From an uncultured Pelagibacteraceae bacterium (lineage in GTDB: Bacteria > Pseudomonadota > Alphaproteobacteria > Pelagibacterales > Pelagibacteraceae), in NCBI GenBank assembly GCA_902596185.1, contig CACJSX010000006.1:1-40466 (forward strand): 40,466 bases of DNA, in the 5' to 3' direction. How positions within the stretch are numbered: position 1 is the stretch's first letter; every line of letters starts with the position of its first letter. The position numbers and the translations under genes were made by a program. Under the pieces are notes generated by a model that did no database searches, had not been told where the DNA came from, and saw nothing but the letters and a program-made list of their open reading frames with translations. Positions 1-7,816 of the stretch are shown here, one piece after another.

Positions 1-539
1 GTAAATAATGAAATACAGAAAAGATTAAAGCTGTAAGTACCTATGATTGAGGTAATATTTAAAATTTCGATTTGATTGGAGAAACTATAAGCAATTAAAT
101 TCCAAGGAAAACCGGTTAGTATTGATCCTCGTAGAAATTCTACTATTCCAAATATTAAAGAAAAAAGAAAAAATGAACTCAAATTTTTATTTGGTTTTAA
201 AACCGCAAACAAATAAGTAACCAAAGCATAAAATAAGGCTAAGAAACCAGGTATTAATATTATTGTAAAAGGTATTAAAAACTTAAAATTTTGATCAAAT
301 GTTAATGATATTGAGATCCAATATAAATTACTTACAAAATAACCAAACCCAAATAACCAACCATAAAGAAAAAATATTCTTTTATTTTTATAAAACTCGA
401 TTTTTTTTATTAAAAAAATATAGAATAAACTAAAAGTTAAAAAGTTTATTACAACATAATTAAATGGAGGTAAGCTTAAAGAAGTAAGCACTCCTAATAA
501 AATTAAATAAATTAATTCAATATAAAGTTTATTTTTCAA
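1..539 (-). CDS. lnt: Apolipoprotein N-acyltransferase, N-terminal part (runs off the window)
   Basis: Inner-membrane enzyme that adds the third acyl chain to lipoproteins. Translating the minus strand from a TTG at 539-537 gives 179 open codons to the window edge. Residues 1-120 are strongly hydrophobic and form several membrane helices, including the segment GYFVSNLYWISISL. The family signature follows near residues 137-155: EFLRG, then LTGFPWNLIAYSF. The catalytic Glu-Lys-Cys region would lie beyond the edge. The frame is closed upstream by a TAA at 548-546, so the start must be the TTG or an ATT at 545-543; TTG is the more usual choice. It begins one base after the ybeY stop, so it is very likely cotranscribed. 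Many alphaproteobacteria carry corC/tlyC between ybeY and lnt; here nothing separates them. Identity is fairly certain, the start less so. Confidence 0.88.
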   Translation of the reverse strand, partial: MKNKLYIELIYLILLGVLTSLSLPPFNYVVINFLTFSLFYIFLIKKIEFYKNKRIFFLYGWLFGFGYFVSNLYWISISLTFDQNFKFLIPFTIILIPGFLALFYALVTYLFAVLKPNKNLSSFFLFSLIFGIVEFLRGSILTGFPWNLIAYSFSNQIEILNITSIIGTYSFNLFCISLF

Positions 540-540
540 T

Positions 541-1002
541 TTAATTTATTTTTGATTGTATGGATTTAAATAATAGATTTTCCTCTTTTAACATTTTGGA
601 ATAATCATTATTTTTTTTATGATCAAAACCTAAGAGATGAAGAAAACCATGTATTAATATTTTAGCAACTTTTTCTTTAAAAGATTTTAAATCTTGTGAT
701 CTTGGTTTGTCTAGATAATTATAGCTGATAATAATATCTCCCAAATAAGTATTTTTTTTAATTTTTATTTTTTTATCTAATGGAAAAGATAAAATATCGG
801 TAGATTTATTTTTTTTTCTAAAAACTTTGTTTAATTTTTTAATACTCTTATTATTTGAAAGTAATAGTGTGAAGGTTACTTTTTTATTCAAAAATTTATA
901 TTTTTTTGGAAAAGCTTTACATATTTTTTTAAAAAAAATATCTTTATTTTTAAGCCTTTTTGACCAAGCCTTCTCCTCAGAGAAGACATTAATACTAATC
1001 AT
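541..1002 (-). CDS. ybeY: Endoribonuclease YbeY (rRNA maturation factor)
   Basis: Zinc-dependent endoribonuclease used in 16S rRNA 3'-end maturation and 70S ribosome quality control. The metal-binding signature HGFLHLLGFDH lies at residues 118-128, with His118, His122 and His128 as ligands, preceded by the family motif TDILSFP at 68-74. The 153-residue length is normal. Its ATG overlaps the last 8 bases of the upstream phoH gene and lnt starts one base after its stop, so it sits mid-operon. The lysine-rich N-terminal half fits the low-GC genome and is less conserved. Confidence 0.95.
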   Translation of the reverse strand: MISINVFSEEKAWSKRLKNKDIFFKKICKAFPKKYKFLNKKVTFTLLLSNNKSIKKLNKVFRKKNKSTDILSFPLDKKIKIKKNTYLGDIIISYNYLDKPRSQDLKSFKEKVAKILIHGFLHLLGFDHKKNNDYSKMLKEENLLFKSIQSKIN

Positions 1003-1990
1003 TATTTGAGTATGCTTTAACTATTTTAGAAACAAGTGGATGTCTAACAACATCTGAGTGATCAAAATCAACTATGGATATTTCTTTTAAATTTCCAAGC
1101 AACTCTTTTGATCGAACTAATCCTGACATGCTTTTATTTGGTAAATCAATCTGAGAAGGATCTCCATTAACAACTATTTTTGAATTTTCTCCAATACGTG
1201 TTAGAAACATTTTAATCTGAGTATCCGAAGCATTTTGTGCTTCGTCTAAAATTGCAAAAGAATTTTTAAGAGTTCTACCTCTCATAAAAGCTAAAGGCGC
1301 AATCTCTATATCTCCAATCTCAATCATTCTCTGTATTTTTTCAAAGTCGAAGAGATCATATAAAGAGTCATATAAAGGTCTAAGATAAGGATCTACTTTT
1401 TCTTTCATATCACCTGGTAAAAATCCCAAACGCTCACCCGCTTCTACTGCCGGTCTTGAAAGAATAATTCTCTCAATCTTTTTTTCTAAAAGCATAGTTA
1501 AACCTACAGCTACTGCCAAAAAGGTTTTTCCTGTTCCCGCTGGTCCGGCTGAAATTACGATATCACTCTCTCTCAGAGCTCTCACATAGCTTTTTTGTTT
1601 TTCAGATCTAGGAATTATGGATTTCTTGGGAGTTTTTATAATGTCAGTAACATTATTGTTTTTTACTTTTTCATTAATCATAAAGTTATCAACTGATGAA
1701 AGTATATCTTTATTCTCTATACTTCCATTATTAATAAACTGATTAGCCAAAAATTGAATAGCGTTTTTAATTTTTTCATTCTTTTCAGGTGTTGATTTAA
1801 TCAAAATTGAATTTCCCCTTGAATATAAGCTACAATTTGTAATTTTTTCTAATTCTTGTAAGTTTTTATTAAATTCTCCAACAACACCCATTAACAAGTT
1901 ATTGTCATGAAATATAACGCTTAAAGAATTGTTATCTGAATAAACAAACTTTAAAGGCTGATCGATATTTTTATTAGTTATTCCACTCAA
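995..1990 (-). CDS. phoH: PhoH-family ATPase (PhoH-like / YbeZ)
   Basis: Cytoplasmic P-loop ATPase of the PhoH/YbeZ family, which works alongside YbeY in RNA metabolism. Walker A is GPAGTGKT at residues 149-156 and Walker B is ILDEAQN at about 247-253. Between them are the family blocks SRPAVEAGERLGFLPGD and MRGRTLKNSFA. The N-terminal 100 residues look like the KH-like segment of bacterial PhoH-L proteins. Length (331 aa) is typical. It lies 3 bases downstream of miaB and overlaps ybeY by 8 bases, the conserved miaB-phoH-ybeY order. The exact biochemical role of the family is not settled. Confidence 0.94.
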   Translation of the reverse strand: MSGITNKNIDQPLKFVYSDNNSLSVIFHDNNLLMGVVGEFNKNLQELEKITNCSLYSRGNSILIKSTPEKNEKIKNAIQFLANQFINNGSIENKDILSSVDNFMINEKVKNNNVTDIIKTPKKSIIPRSEKQKSYVRALRESDIVISAGPAGTGKTFLAVAVGLTMLLEKKIERIILSRPAVEAGERLGFLPGDMKEKVDPYLRPLYDSLYDLFDFEKIQRMIEIGDIEIAPLAFMRGRTLKNSFAILDEAQNASDTQIKMFLTRIGENSKIVVNGDPSQIDLPNKSMSGLVRSKELLGNLKEISIVDFDHSDVVRHPLVSKIVKAYSNND

Positions 1991-1993
1991 ATT

Positions 1994-3322
1994 CTATGCA
2001 ACCTTCTTATTTGAATTAGCTATAATTTCACCGAATAAAGTATTTTTATTACTGTCTTTAATTTTTACCTGCACTATTTTACCAATGTCATTATTTTTAC
2101 CATTAAAAATTACAGATGTCATATACTCTGATCTGCCAAAAGCTTTGCTTTTATCGTCAGTTAAATTTTCAACCAAAACATCAATAACTTTCCCCTTCAA
2201 TGAGTTGTTCATTTGGATTTGATTTTCGAATAAAATAGTTTGAATTTTTTCTAATCTTTCAATAGAAATTTTTTTTTCAATTAAGTCTAAATTTTCAGCT
2301 ACTGTTCCAGGTCTTGGGCTAAAGATGAAAGAGTAAGAGTTAATAAATTTAACCTTTTCAATTAAATTAAAGGTATCTTTAAAATCCTGATCTTCTTCAC
2401 CAGGATAACCTATGATAAAATCACTTGAAAATTCTATATTTGGATTAATTTCTTTTAATTTATCAAAAGTATTTAAATATTCCTCAATAGTATGTTTTCT
2501 ATTCATTGAGTTTAAAACTTTATTAGATCCACTTTGAACAGGTAAATGCACAAGTGGCATTAACTTTTTAGAAGTTTTATAAACTTCAATTAAATCCTCA
2601 GTCATATCTTTTGGGTGAGATGTTGTGTATCTAACTCTTTTAATTTCAGATATTTTTTCAATATAAAGTATTAAGTCTGATAGCCTGTATCCTTCATTAT
2701 CATAAGCATTTACATTTTGACCAAGTAAAATTATTTCTTTTGCACCATTATCAGCTAAATATTTTGCTTCATCCAAAATTTGTTTGAATGGTCTAGAATA
2801 TTCTGGCCCTCTTGTATATGGTACTACACAAAAATGACAAAACTTATCGCATCCTTCCTGAATAGTTAAGAAAGATGATACTTTTCCAGCTTCATTTTTT
2901 ATTTTGCTCAAATATTTAAATTTAGAAACTGCATCAAATTCAGTTTCCTCAATCTTTTTATTTTTTTTAATATAATTTAAAATTGTATCATTAATTTTAT
3001 GATAAGCTTGAGGACCAATTACTAAATCAATGTAAGGTTCTCTTTTAAGCATTTCCTGATTTTCTGCTTGAGCAACGCAGCCAGCAATAATTACTAGTGG
3101 TTTTTTTTTAGATCTAAAAATTTTTTTTACTCTACCTATTTCATGATAAACTTTTTCTTTTGCTTTGTCTCTAATATGACATGTATTTAAGAGATAACAA
3201 TTTGCTTCTTCATATTTTTCTGTTTTTTCATAACCAATTTTTTTAACTGAATCAAAAATTCTATTTGAGTCATACTCATTCATTTGACACCCGAAAGTTT
3301 TGATAAATATTTTCTGATTCAT
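1994..3322 (-). CDS. miaB: tRNA-2-methylthio-N6-dimethylallyladenosine synthase MiaB
   Basis: Radical-SAM methylthiotransferase that converts i6A37 to ms2i6A37 in tRNAs reading UNN codons. The N-terminal UPF0004 domain carries its three cluster cysteines in FGCQMNEYDS, NTCHIRDKA and AGCVAQAE. The radical-SAM motif CDKFCHFC (CxxxCxxC) follows, then a C-terminal TRAM domain. I start it at the ATG 3322-3320 (MNQKIFIKTFGC) rather than an upstream in-frame ATG at 3349: this matches the family N-terminus and avoids a 26-base overlap with fur. From this start it has 442 residues. It begins one base after the fur stop. Confidence 0.93.
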   Translation of the reverse strand: MNQKIFIKTFGCQMNEYDSNRIFDSVKKIGYEKTEKYEEANCYLLNTCHIRDKAKEKVYHEIGRVKKIFRSKKKPLVIIAGCVAQAENQEMLKREPYIDLVIGPQAYHKINDTILNYIKKNKKIEETEFDAVSKFKYLSKIKNEAGKVSSFLTIQEGCDKFCHFCVVPYTRGPEYSRPFKQILDEAKYLADNGAKEIILLGQNVNAYDNEGYRLSDLILYIEKISEIKRVRYTTSHPKDMTEDLIEVYKTSKKLMPLVHLPVQSGSNKVLNSMNRKHTIEEYLNTFDKLKEINPNIEFSSDFIIGYPGEEDQDFKDTFNLIEKVKFINSYSFIFSPRPGTVAENLDLIEKKISIERLEKIQTILFENQIQMNNSLKGKVIDVLVENLTDDKSKAFGRSEYMTSVIFNGKNNDIGKIVQVKIKDSNKNTLFGEIIANSNKKVA

Positions 3323-3323
3323 A

Positions 3324-3737
3324 TTATTGGGATTTTTTCTTAACCCCATATAATTCTAATTTATGGTCCACTAGTGTATATCCATATTTTTCTGCAACTT
3401 TTTTTTGAAGCTTTTCAATTTCTTCATCTACAAATTCGATAATTTCACCAGTTTTCACATCAATTAAATGATCATGATGACCTTCATTTAACTCTTCGTA
3501 TCTAGCTTTTCCACCCTTAAACTCATGCTTTGTTAATATTCCAGACTCTTCAAATAGTTTTACCGTTCTATAAACGGTTGCAATACTTATTTTTGGATCA
3601 ATTTTAGATACTCTATTATAAAGCTCATCCACATCCGGGTGGTCAGTAGACTCCGACATTACTTGTGCAATTACTCTTCTTTGGTCAGTTAATTTAACAC
3701 CTTTTGCTATACATTTTTGCTCTATTGTTTCTGACAT
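3324..3737 (-). CDS. fur: Ferric uptake regulator family protein (Fur/Mur type)
   Basis: Metal-responsive winged-helix repressor. The DNA-binding half spans about residues 1-82 (TDQRRVIAQVM; ISIATVYRTVKLFEE). The metal-binding, dimerisation half starts at HHDH (87-90), followed by LIDVKTGEIIEF. Escherichia coli Fur has a CxxC zinc site just after this motif. Here the only cysteine is Cys9, as in the cysteine-poor Fur/Mur proteins of alphaproteobacteria. HHDH rather than a run of three His argues against Irr. It sits between tsaB and miaB, a conserved alphaproteobacterial position. Whether the effector is iron or manganese cannot be read from the sequence. Confidence 0.9.
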   Translation of the reverse strand: MSETIEQKCIAKGVKLTDQRRVIAQVMSESTDHPDVDELYNRVSKIDPKISIATVYRTVKLFEESGILTKHEFKGGKARYEELNEGHHDHLIDVKTGEIIEFVDEEIEKLQKKVAEKYGYTLVDHKLELYGVKKKSQ

Positions 3738-3746
3738 AAAATAATT

Positions 3747-4133
3747 TTAACTTAAATAAATAGGGTTAATCAAATTTTTTTTAATATTATATTTATCGCA
3801 TAAATCAGGGATATTCTCATATTTTATATCTTTTTCACCTTTAAAATCTCGAATGCTGTAACAATAGTAATCGATATTATTAGTTAAATTAAATGCTTTG
3901 ACTATAGATAGCGAATTTCTAATTCCTGCAAAGCTTCCTGGACCGCTATTTAAGTAAATTGTATTTATATCTTTAAGCTTTAATTGATGGGAATTTAAAA
4001 AATCATTAATAATTAAAGTTAATTTTTCATAATTAATTTTAGTATTCTCTTTAGTAATATTATAAATATCATTATTAGTAATGATCATTAAAAAAATTTT
4101 TTCACTAGCTACGTCAATTATCAGTTTATTCAT
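3747..4133 (-). CDS. tsaB: Short TsaB-like protein (t6A tRNA modification)
   Basis: TsaB supports TsaD in making N6-threonylcarbamoyladenosine at position 37 of ANN-decoding tRNAs. The segment LNSGPGSFAGIRNSLSIVKA matches the hallmark GPGSFTGLR-type motif of the TsaB/YeaZ ASKHA fold, and the N-terminus MNKLIIDVASEKI matches the first strand. I start at the ATG 4133-4131; an in-frame ATG at 4184 would add 17 residues unlike the family and push further into the divergent gene. With 128 residues it is much shorter than Escherichia coli TsaB (about 230): most of the second lobe is missing, and the C-terminus jumps to NPIYLS, resembling the usual end of TsaB. It could be a minimal functional TsaB or a decaying one. 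It lies upstream of fur, its usual alphaproteobacterial position. Confidence 0.78.
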   Translation of the reverse strand: MNKLIIDVASEKIFLMIITNNDIYNITKENTKINYEKLTLIINDFLNSHQLKLKDINTIYLNSGPGSFAGIRNSLSIVKAFNLTNNIDYYCYSIRDFKGEKDIKYENIPDLCDKYNIKKNLINPIYLS

Positions 4134-5148
4134 AATAATTTTATTTTCTAATATAAGTTCTAAATCAGATGAAAATAATATCAAATATTATTCTAATGAT
4201 GAGGGGATTCTGTCAATAATGTATCACCGTTTTAACGAAAACAAATACCCTTCAACTAATATTAAAATGGAAATATTTAGGAAACATATAGATATTATTA
4301 GAAAATCAAAATTTGATTTTCATAATCCAAATAATTTTAAGGAAAAATTTAATATACCAAAATCAAAAAAAGAGATTTTAATAACTATAGATGATGCCTT
4401 TGAGTCTTTTTATACCGAAGCATGGCCTTATCTAAAAGAAAATAAAATCCCATTTATTTTATTTGTTTCGACTGAGCCAGTAGGAAAAAGAGGTTATATG
4501 ACTTGGGAGCAAATTAAGGAAATTGAGAGTAATGATTTTGTATACATAGGGCACCATTCTCATACCCATGAATATCTTATAGATGTAAACAATGAAGATT
4601 TTATATTAGATATTGAAACAGCTAATAAAATTTTTCTAAGAGAACTTGGTTACGTACCTAGTCTATTTTCGTATCCATTTGGTGAATACTCTAAGTTTAT
4701 GAAAGATTATATATCTAAAAATTTCAAATATGCTTTTGGTCAACATTCTGGTGTAATTGATTTAAATAAAGATAAATTTGAATTACCTAGATTTCCAATT
4801 AATGAAAAATATGGAGAATTAAAAAGATTTAGATCAATAATAAATTATTTTCCGCTTGAATATAAAAGAATACTTCCTGAGGAAAAGCAATTATTCGAAA
4901 ACACAAACCCACCAAATTTTAGAGTTGAATTTTTCAAGGAACAAAAAAATTTATCTAATATCAATTGTTATTCTAATGAAGGAGATATTTGGGAAAAATC
5001 AAAAACTATATTTTCAAATAACTCTTTAACAATTGAATTTAGAGAACCATTCAAACCAAGAAGAGGAAGAATTAATTGTTCTCTGAATGATAATGGAAAA
5101 TGGAGATGGTTTGGTGTTCAATTCCCTATAAAAGAAAATAAAAATTAA
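4081..5148 (+). CDS. Secreted polysaccharide deacetylase family protein
   Basis: NodB-homology carbohydrate esterase (CE4-like), probably periplasmic or anchored. Residues 1-27 form a signal peptide or anchor (two Lys, then a hydrophobic run). The fold shows SIMYHRF at 45-51, the metal/catalytic motif TIDDAF at 102-107 (Asp104-Asp105, in place of the usual TFDDG), HHSHTHEY at 158-165 (His159 and His163 as likely metal ligands) and SYPFGEYS near 200. The last 100 or so residues are an unassigned extension. Substrate (peptidoglycan, surface glycan or other) is unknown. Its 5' end overlaps the start of tsaB head to head by 53 bases, and its stop shares TTAA with the convergent Bax-like gene. No later Met leaves a usable signal peptide. 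Confidence 0.85.
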   Translation: MIIKKIFSLATSIISLFIIILFSNISSKSDENNIKYYSNDEGILSIMYHRFNENKYPSTNIKMEIFRKHIDIIRKSKFDFHNPNNFKEKFNIPKSKKEILITIDDAFESFYTEAWPYLKENKIPFILFVSTEPVGKRGYMTWEQIKEIESNDFVYIGHHSHTHEYLIDVNNEDFILDIETANKIFLRELGYVPSLFSYPFGEYSKFMKDYISKNFKYAFGQHSGVIDLNKDKFELPRFPINEKYGELKRFRSIINYFPLEYKRILPEEKQLFENTNPPNFRVEFFKEQKNLSNINCYSNEGDIWEKSKTIFSNNSLTIEFREPFKPRRGRINCSLNDNGKWRWFGVQFPIKENKN

Positions 5149-6209
5149 ATTAAACTTTCTAAATCTTTACTTGAAGGCAACAATCTCGCCTCATCAAAAT
5201 CTTTTAAGTTATTTTGTTCAATAATTTTTTGTAAAACCTCTATATATTGGCTTCCTGTTTCTGCATATTTATCTAAATGTTTAGACAAAATTATACTATC
5301 CAAAGGTTTATTTTGATTTCTAAGTTTTGTTCTCGCTTTTCTTAAATTTTTATACGTTGAGTGTGTATTTAAATTTCTTAAATATGCTCTTACAGATAAT
5401 TGTAAGCTATGAAATTTCATAACTTTATGATCTTTACCTTCATCAGCATTTTTAGGTTTCAATCCTTCTCCAGACCAAGTCCATTGTCCAAATAAAGCAT
5501 TTCCCTTTAAAGCAAATCTTGAAGTACCCCAGCCAGTTTCTTTAGCAGCTTGAGCTATTGCTAATGATACTGGTATTTCATCCATTCTTACTTTCAAAGT
5601 AGATAAATCATTTTTTCTTACACCGTATTGTTTATACTTTTTTTCTAACCATTTTTTTTCAATATCAGTGTTGCTATTTTTATTTAAAATTATGAATAAT
5701 CTTTTTCTGTCTACTCTAATTTTGTTATTTTCCTTTACTATTAATGGTAGAACAATTTTTATAAAAATATCTTTCCTTTTTTTAGTACTTCCAATGTTTT
5801 TAATTTCGTTTGGCAAAAGACCAATATCTATTGGTTTTACTAGTTTTGAATCTCTTACATCTTTTAAATTATAATTCACCTCTTTAAACAATGACTCAAT
5901 CTCAGATGTTGTGTATCTGACTAGATTAATTTCAGAATTATTTTCCTCTAAAATATCATATAATAAATCTCTCTCATCAGCTTCTGCTGTCGTATCTTCT
6001 TCTATTAGTTCATCTTTGTTTAAAGTATTATTTAAAATATTTTTTGAATTATTTGTAAATTCTTTATTATTAAAATTTTTATCAGCAAAATTAATAAATA
6101 TAGGGGCTACATAAAAGAATGAAATCACAATAAAAGAACTTAAGAAAAATCTAGAAACTATATTAAAGCTTTTATTTTTTATAAAACCTAATTCTTTAAA
6201 TTTTCTCAT
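5145..6209 (-). CDS. Bax-like glucosaminidase-domain protein, membrane anchored
   Basis: Predicted peptidoglycan N-acetylglucosaminidase of the Bax/FlgJ C-terminal type. One membrane segment lies at about residues 20-42, followed by a charged Asn/Glu-rich linker. The glucosaminidase domain runs from about 205 to 330. The catalytic Glu is likely Glu224 in AIAQAAKETGWGTSRFA, followed by NALFGQWTW and later SVRAYLRNLNTH, all hallmarks of Bax-type proteins. The N-terminus stays in the cytoplasm and the domain faces the periplasm. It converges on the deacetylase gene with a 4-base stop overlap and lies 6 bases downstream of nfuA. The deacetylase and this hydrolase together look like a wall-modifying pair inserted in a conserved cluster. 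Confidence 0.86.
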   Translation of the reverse strand: MRKFKELGFIKNKSFNIVSRFFLSSFIVISFFYVAPIFINFADKNFNNKEFTNNSKNILNNTLNKDELIEEDTTAEADERDLLYDILEENNSEINLVRYTTSEIESLFKEVNYNLKDVRDSKLVKPIDIGLLPNEIKNIGSTKKRKDIFIKIVLPLIVKENNKIRVDRKRLFIILNKNSNTDIEKKWLEKKYKQYGVRKNDLSTLKVRMDEIPVSLAIAQAAKETGWGTSRFALKGNALFGQWTWSGEGLKPKNADEGKDHKVMKFHSLQLSVRAYLRNLNTHSTYKNLRKARTKLRNQNKPLDSIILSKHLDKYAETGSQYIEVLQKIIEQNNLKDFDEARLLPSSKDLESLI

Positions 6210-6215
6210 AATTAA

Positions 6216-6758
6216 TTATTGTATAGCAACAACCTCTTTTACCTCTGGTAAATAATGACATAAAAGATTTTGAACACCTTGTTTTAAAGTCATAGTTGAA
6301 CTAGGACAACCTGAACAACTCCCTTGCAATTGTACCTTCACAACACCGTCTTTAAACTCTTTAAATTTTATATCCCCGCCGTCTCTAGCAACAGCGGGTC
6401 TTATTTTTTCTTCTAAAATTTTTACAATTTTTGACTCAATTTCGCTTAAATCCAAATCCTCTTCTTTTATATTTTCGTCAATTACAAACTCTTTACCATC
6501 TGCGTAAAAATCATTTATTAGAGAAATTACGATATGTTTTATTTCATCCCACTTAGTGTTTTCGTTCTTATTTACTGAAATAAAATCTTGACCTAAAAAA
6601 ATGCCCTCAACACCATTTATTGATAAAATATTTCTCACCAATTCGTTTTTCATATCTTCTTTATTTGTAATTTCATAAGGACCACTATTTGAGACTTTCT
6701 TCCCAGGAAGAAATTTCAAAGAATTTGGATTTGGTGTTGCTTCTGTTTGCACGAACAT
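6216..6758 (-). CDS. nfuA: NfuA/NifU-like iron-sulfur cluster scaffold or carrier
   Basis: Two-domain protein of 180 residues. An N-terminal Nfu domain begins MFVQTEATPNPNSLKFLPG, as in alphaproteobacterial and mitochondrial NFU proteins. The C-terminal NifU domain (about 105-175) contains RPAVARDGGDI and the cluster-binding GSCSGCPSS with Cys148 and Cys151. It carries 4Fe-4S clusters to apo-enzymes; likely clients here include MiaB and Nth, though that is inference. It follows trpS by 52 bases in the same direction. This is the mitochondrial NFU1 type, not the HesB-fused Escherichia coli NfuA architecture. Confidence 0.92.
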   Translation of the reverse strand: MFVQTEATPNPNSLKFLPGKKVSNSGPYEITNKEDMKNELVRNILSINGVEGIFLGQDFISVNKNENTKWDEIKHIVISLINDFYADGKEFVIDENIKEEDLDLSEIESKIVKILEEKIRPAVARDGGDIKFKEFKDGVVKVQLQGSCSGCPSSTMTLKQGVQNLLCHYLPEVKEVVAIQ

Positions 6759-6810
6759 AAATTATATATAGTGAATATTTTGAAAATTAAAACTTGATAA
6801 TAAATTTTTA

Positions 6811-7812
6811 TTAAAAACCTACTATTTCTTTAATTCTTTCAATCTTTTTAGAAGCAATCATATTAGCTTTTTCAACTCCATCTAGAAGAATTTCATCAAG
6901 AAATTTTTTATCTTCTAAAAGTTTTTTTATCTCATTAGAAATAGGTTCAATTTTATTAACGAGTTCTTCAGCTAATTGTTCCTTAAATTCTGAAAAATTT
7001 TTACCTGAAAAATTTTTAATTGAATTTTCTAATTTTGAGTTAGTCAAGCTTGAATAAATTCCTAAAAGGTTCTTTGCCTCTAGTCTTTCATCAAGTTCCT
7101 TTATATCTTGCGGCATAGGCAAAGGATCTGTTTTTGCTTTTTTGATTTTGTTTATTATTTCATCTTTATTGTCTGTTAAATTTATTCGACTTAAATCTGA
7201 TAATTCTGATTTACTCATTTTTTTTGAACCATCTTTTAAACTCATTATTCTTGAAAATTCTTTTTGAATTAGAGGTTCTGGAACTTGAAGAAAATTTTCT
7301 ACATCAAAATCATTATTAAATTTTTGGGCTATATCTCTACACAACTCTAAATGTTGTTTTTGATCATCACCTACAGGAACATGAGTGGCATCGTATAATA
7401 GAATATCAGCTGCCATAAGAACCGGATAAGAATATAATCCAATACTAGCTTTCTCCTTATCTTTACCGGCTTTCTCTTTGAATTGGGTCATTCTATTTAA
7501 CCAACCCATTCTAGCAACACAGCTTAAAATCCATGCTCCTTCTGCATGAGCAGCCACTCTAGATTGATTAAAAATTATACTTTTTTTTGGATCTATTCCA
7601 CTTGCTATAAAAGTTGCAACAGTTTCCCGGATATTATTTTTTAATTTTTCGGGATCTTGCCTTACTGTAATTGCGTGTAGATCAACTACACAAAAAATAC
7701 ATTTGTTATCTTTGTCGTTGTTTAGGTCTACAAAGTTTTTTATGGCACCTAAATAATTTCCAAGATGAAGATTACCTGTAGGCTGAACACCAGAGAATAT
7801 TTTTTTACTCAT
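6811..7812 (-). CDS. trpS: Tryptophanyl-tRNA synthetase
   Basis: Class I aminoacyl-tRNA synthetase that charges tRNA-Trp. The HIGH-type motif is [10 protein letters not shown] at residues 11-20 and the KMSKS loop is [10 protein letters not shown], with KMSKS at 198-202. The tryptophan/ATP pocket blocks (VADIL-type [22 protein letters not shown]) lie at about 133-154. At 333 residues it is a normal bacterial TrpS. It starts 4 bases after the murJ stop, and the murJ-trpS pairing is common in alphaproteobacteria. Confidence 0.96.
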   Translation of the reverse strand: MSKKIFSGVQPTGNLHLGNYLGAIKNFVDLNNDKDNKCIFCVVDLHAITVRQDPEKLKNNIRETVATFIASGIDPKKSIIFNQSRVAAHAEGAWILSCVARMGWLNRMTQFKEKAGKDKEKASIGLYSYPVLMAADILLYDATHVPVGDDQKQHLELCRDIAQKFNNDFDVENFLQVPEPLIQKEFSRIMSLKDGSKKMSKSELSDLSRINLTDNKDEIINKIKKAKTDPLPMPQDIKELDERLEAKNLLGIYSSLTNSKLENSIKNFSGKNFSEFKEQLAEELVNKIEPISNEIKKLLEDKKFLDEILLDGVEKANMIASKKIERIKEIVGF

Positions 7813-7816
7813 AAAA

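Noticed and set aside
4134..4184. Upstream ATG at 4184 for tsaB
   Set aside because: The extra 17 residues do not resemble the TsaB N-terminus and increase the overlap with the divergent gene; MNKLIIDVASEK at 4133 is the family-like start.
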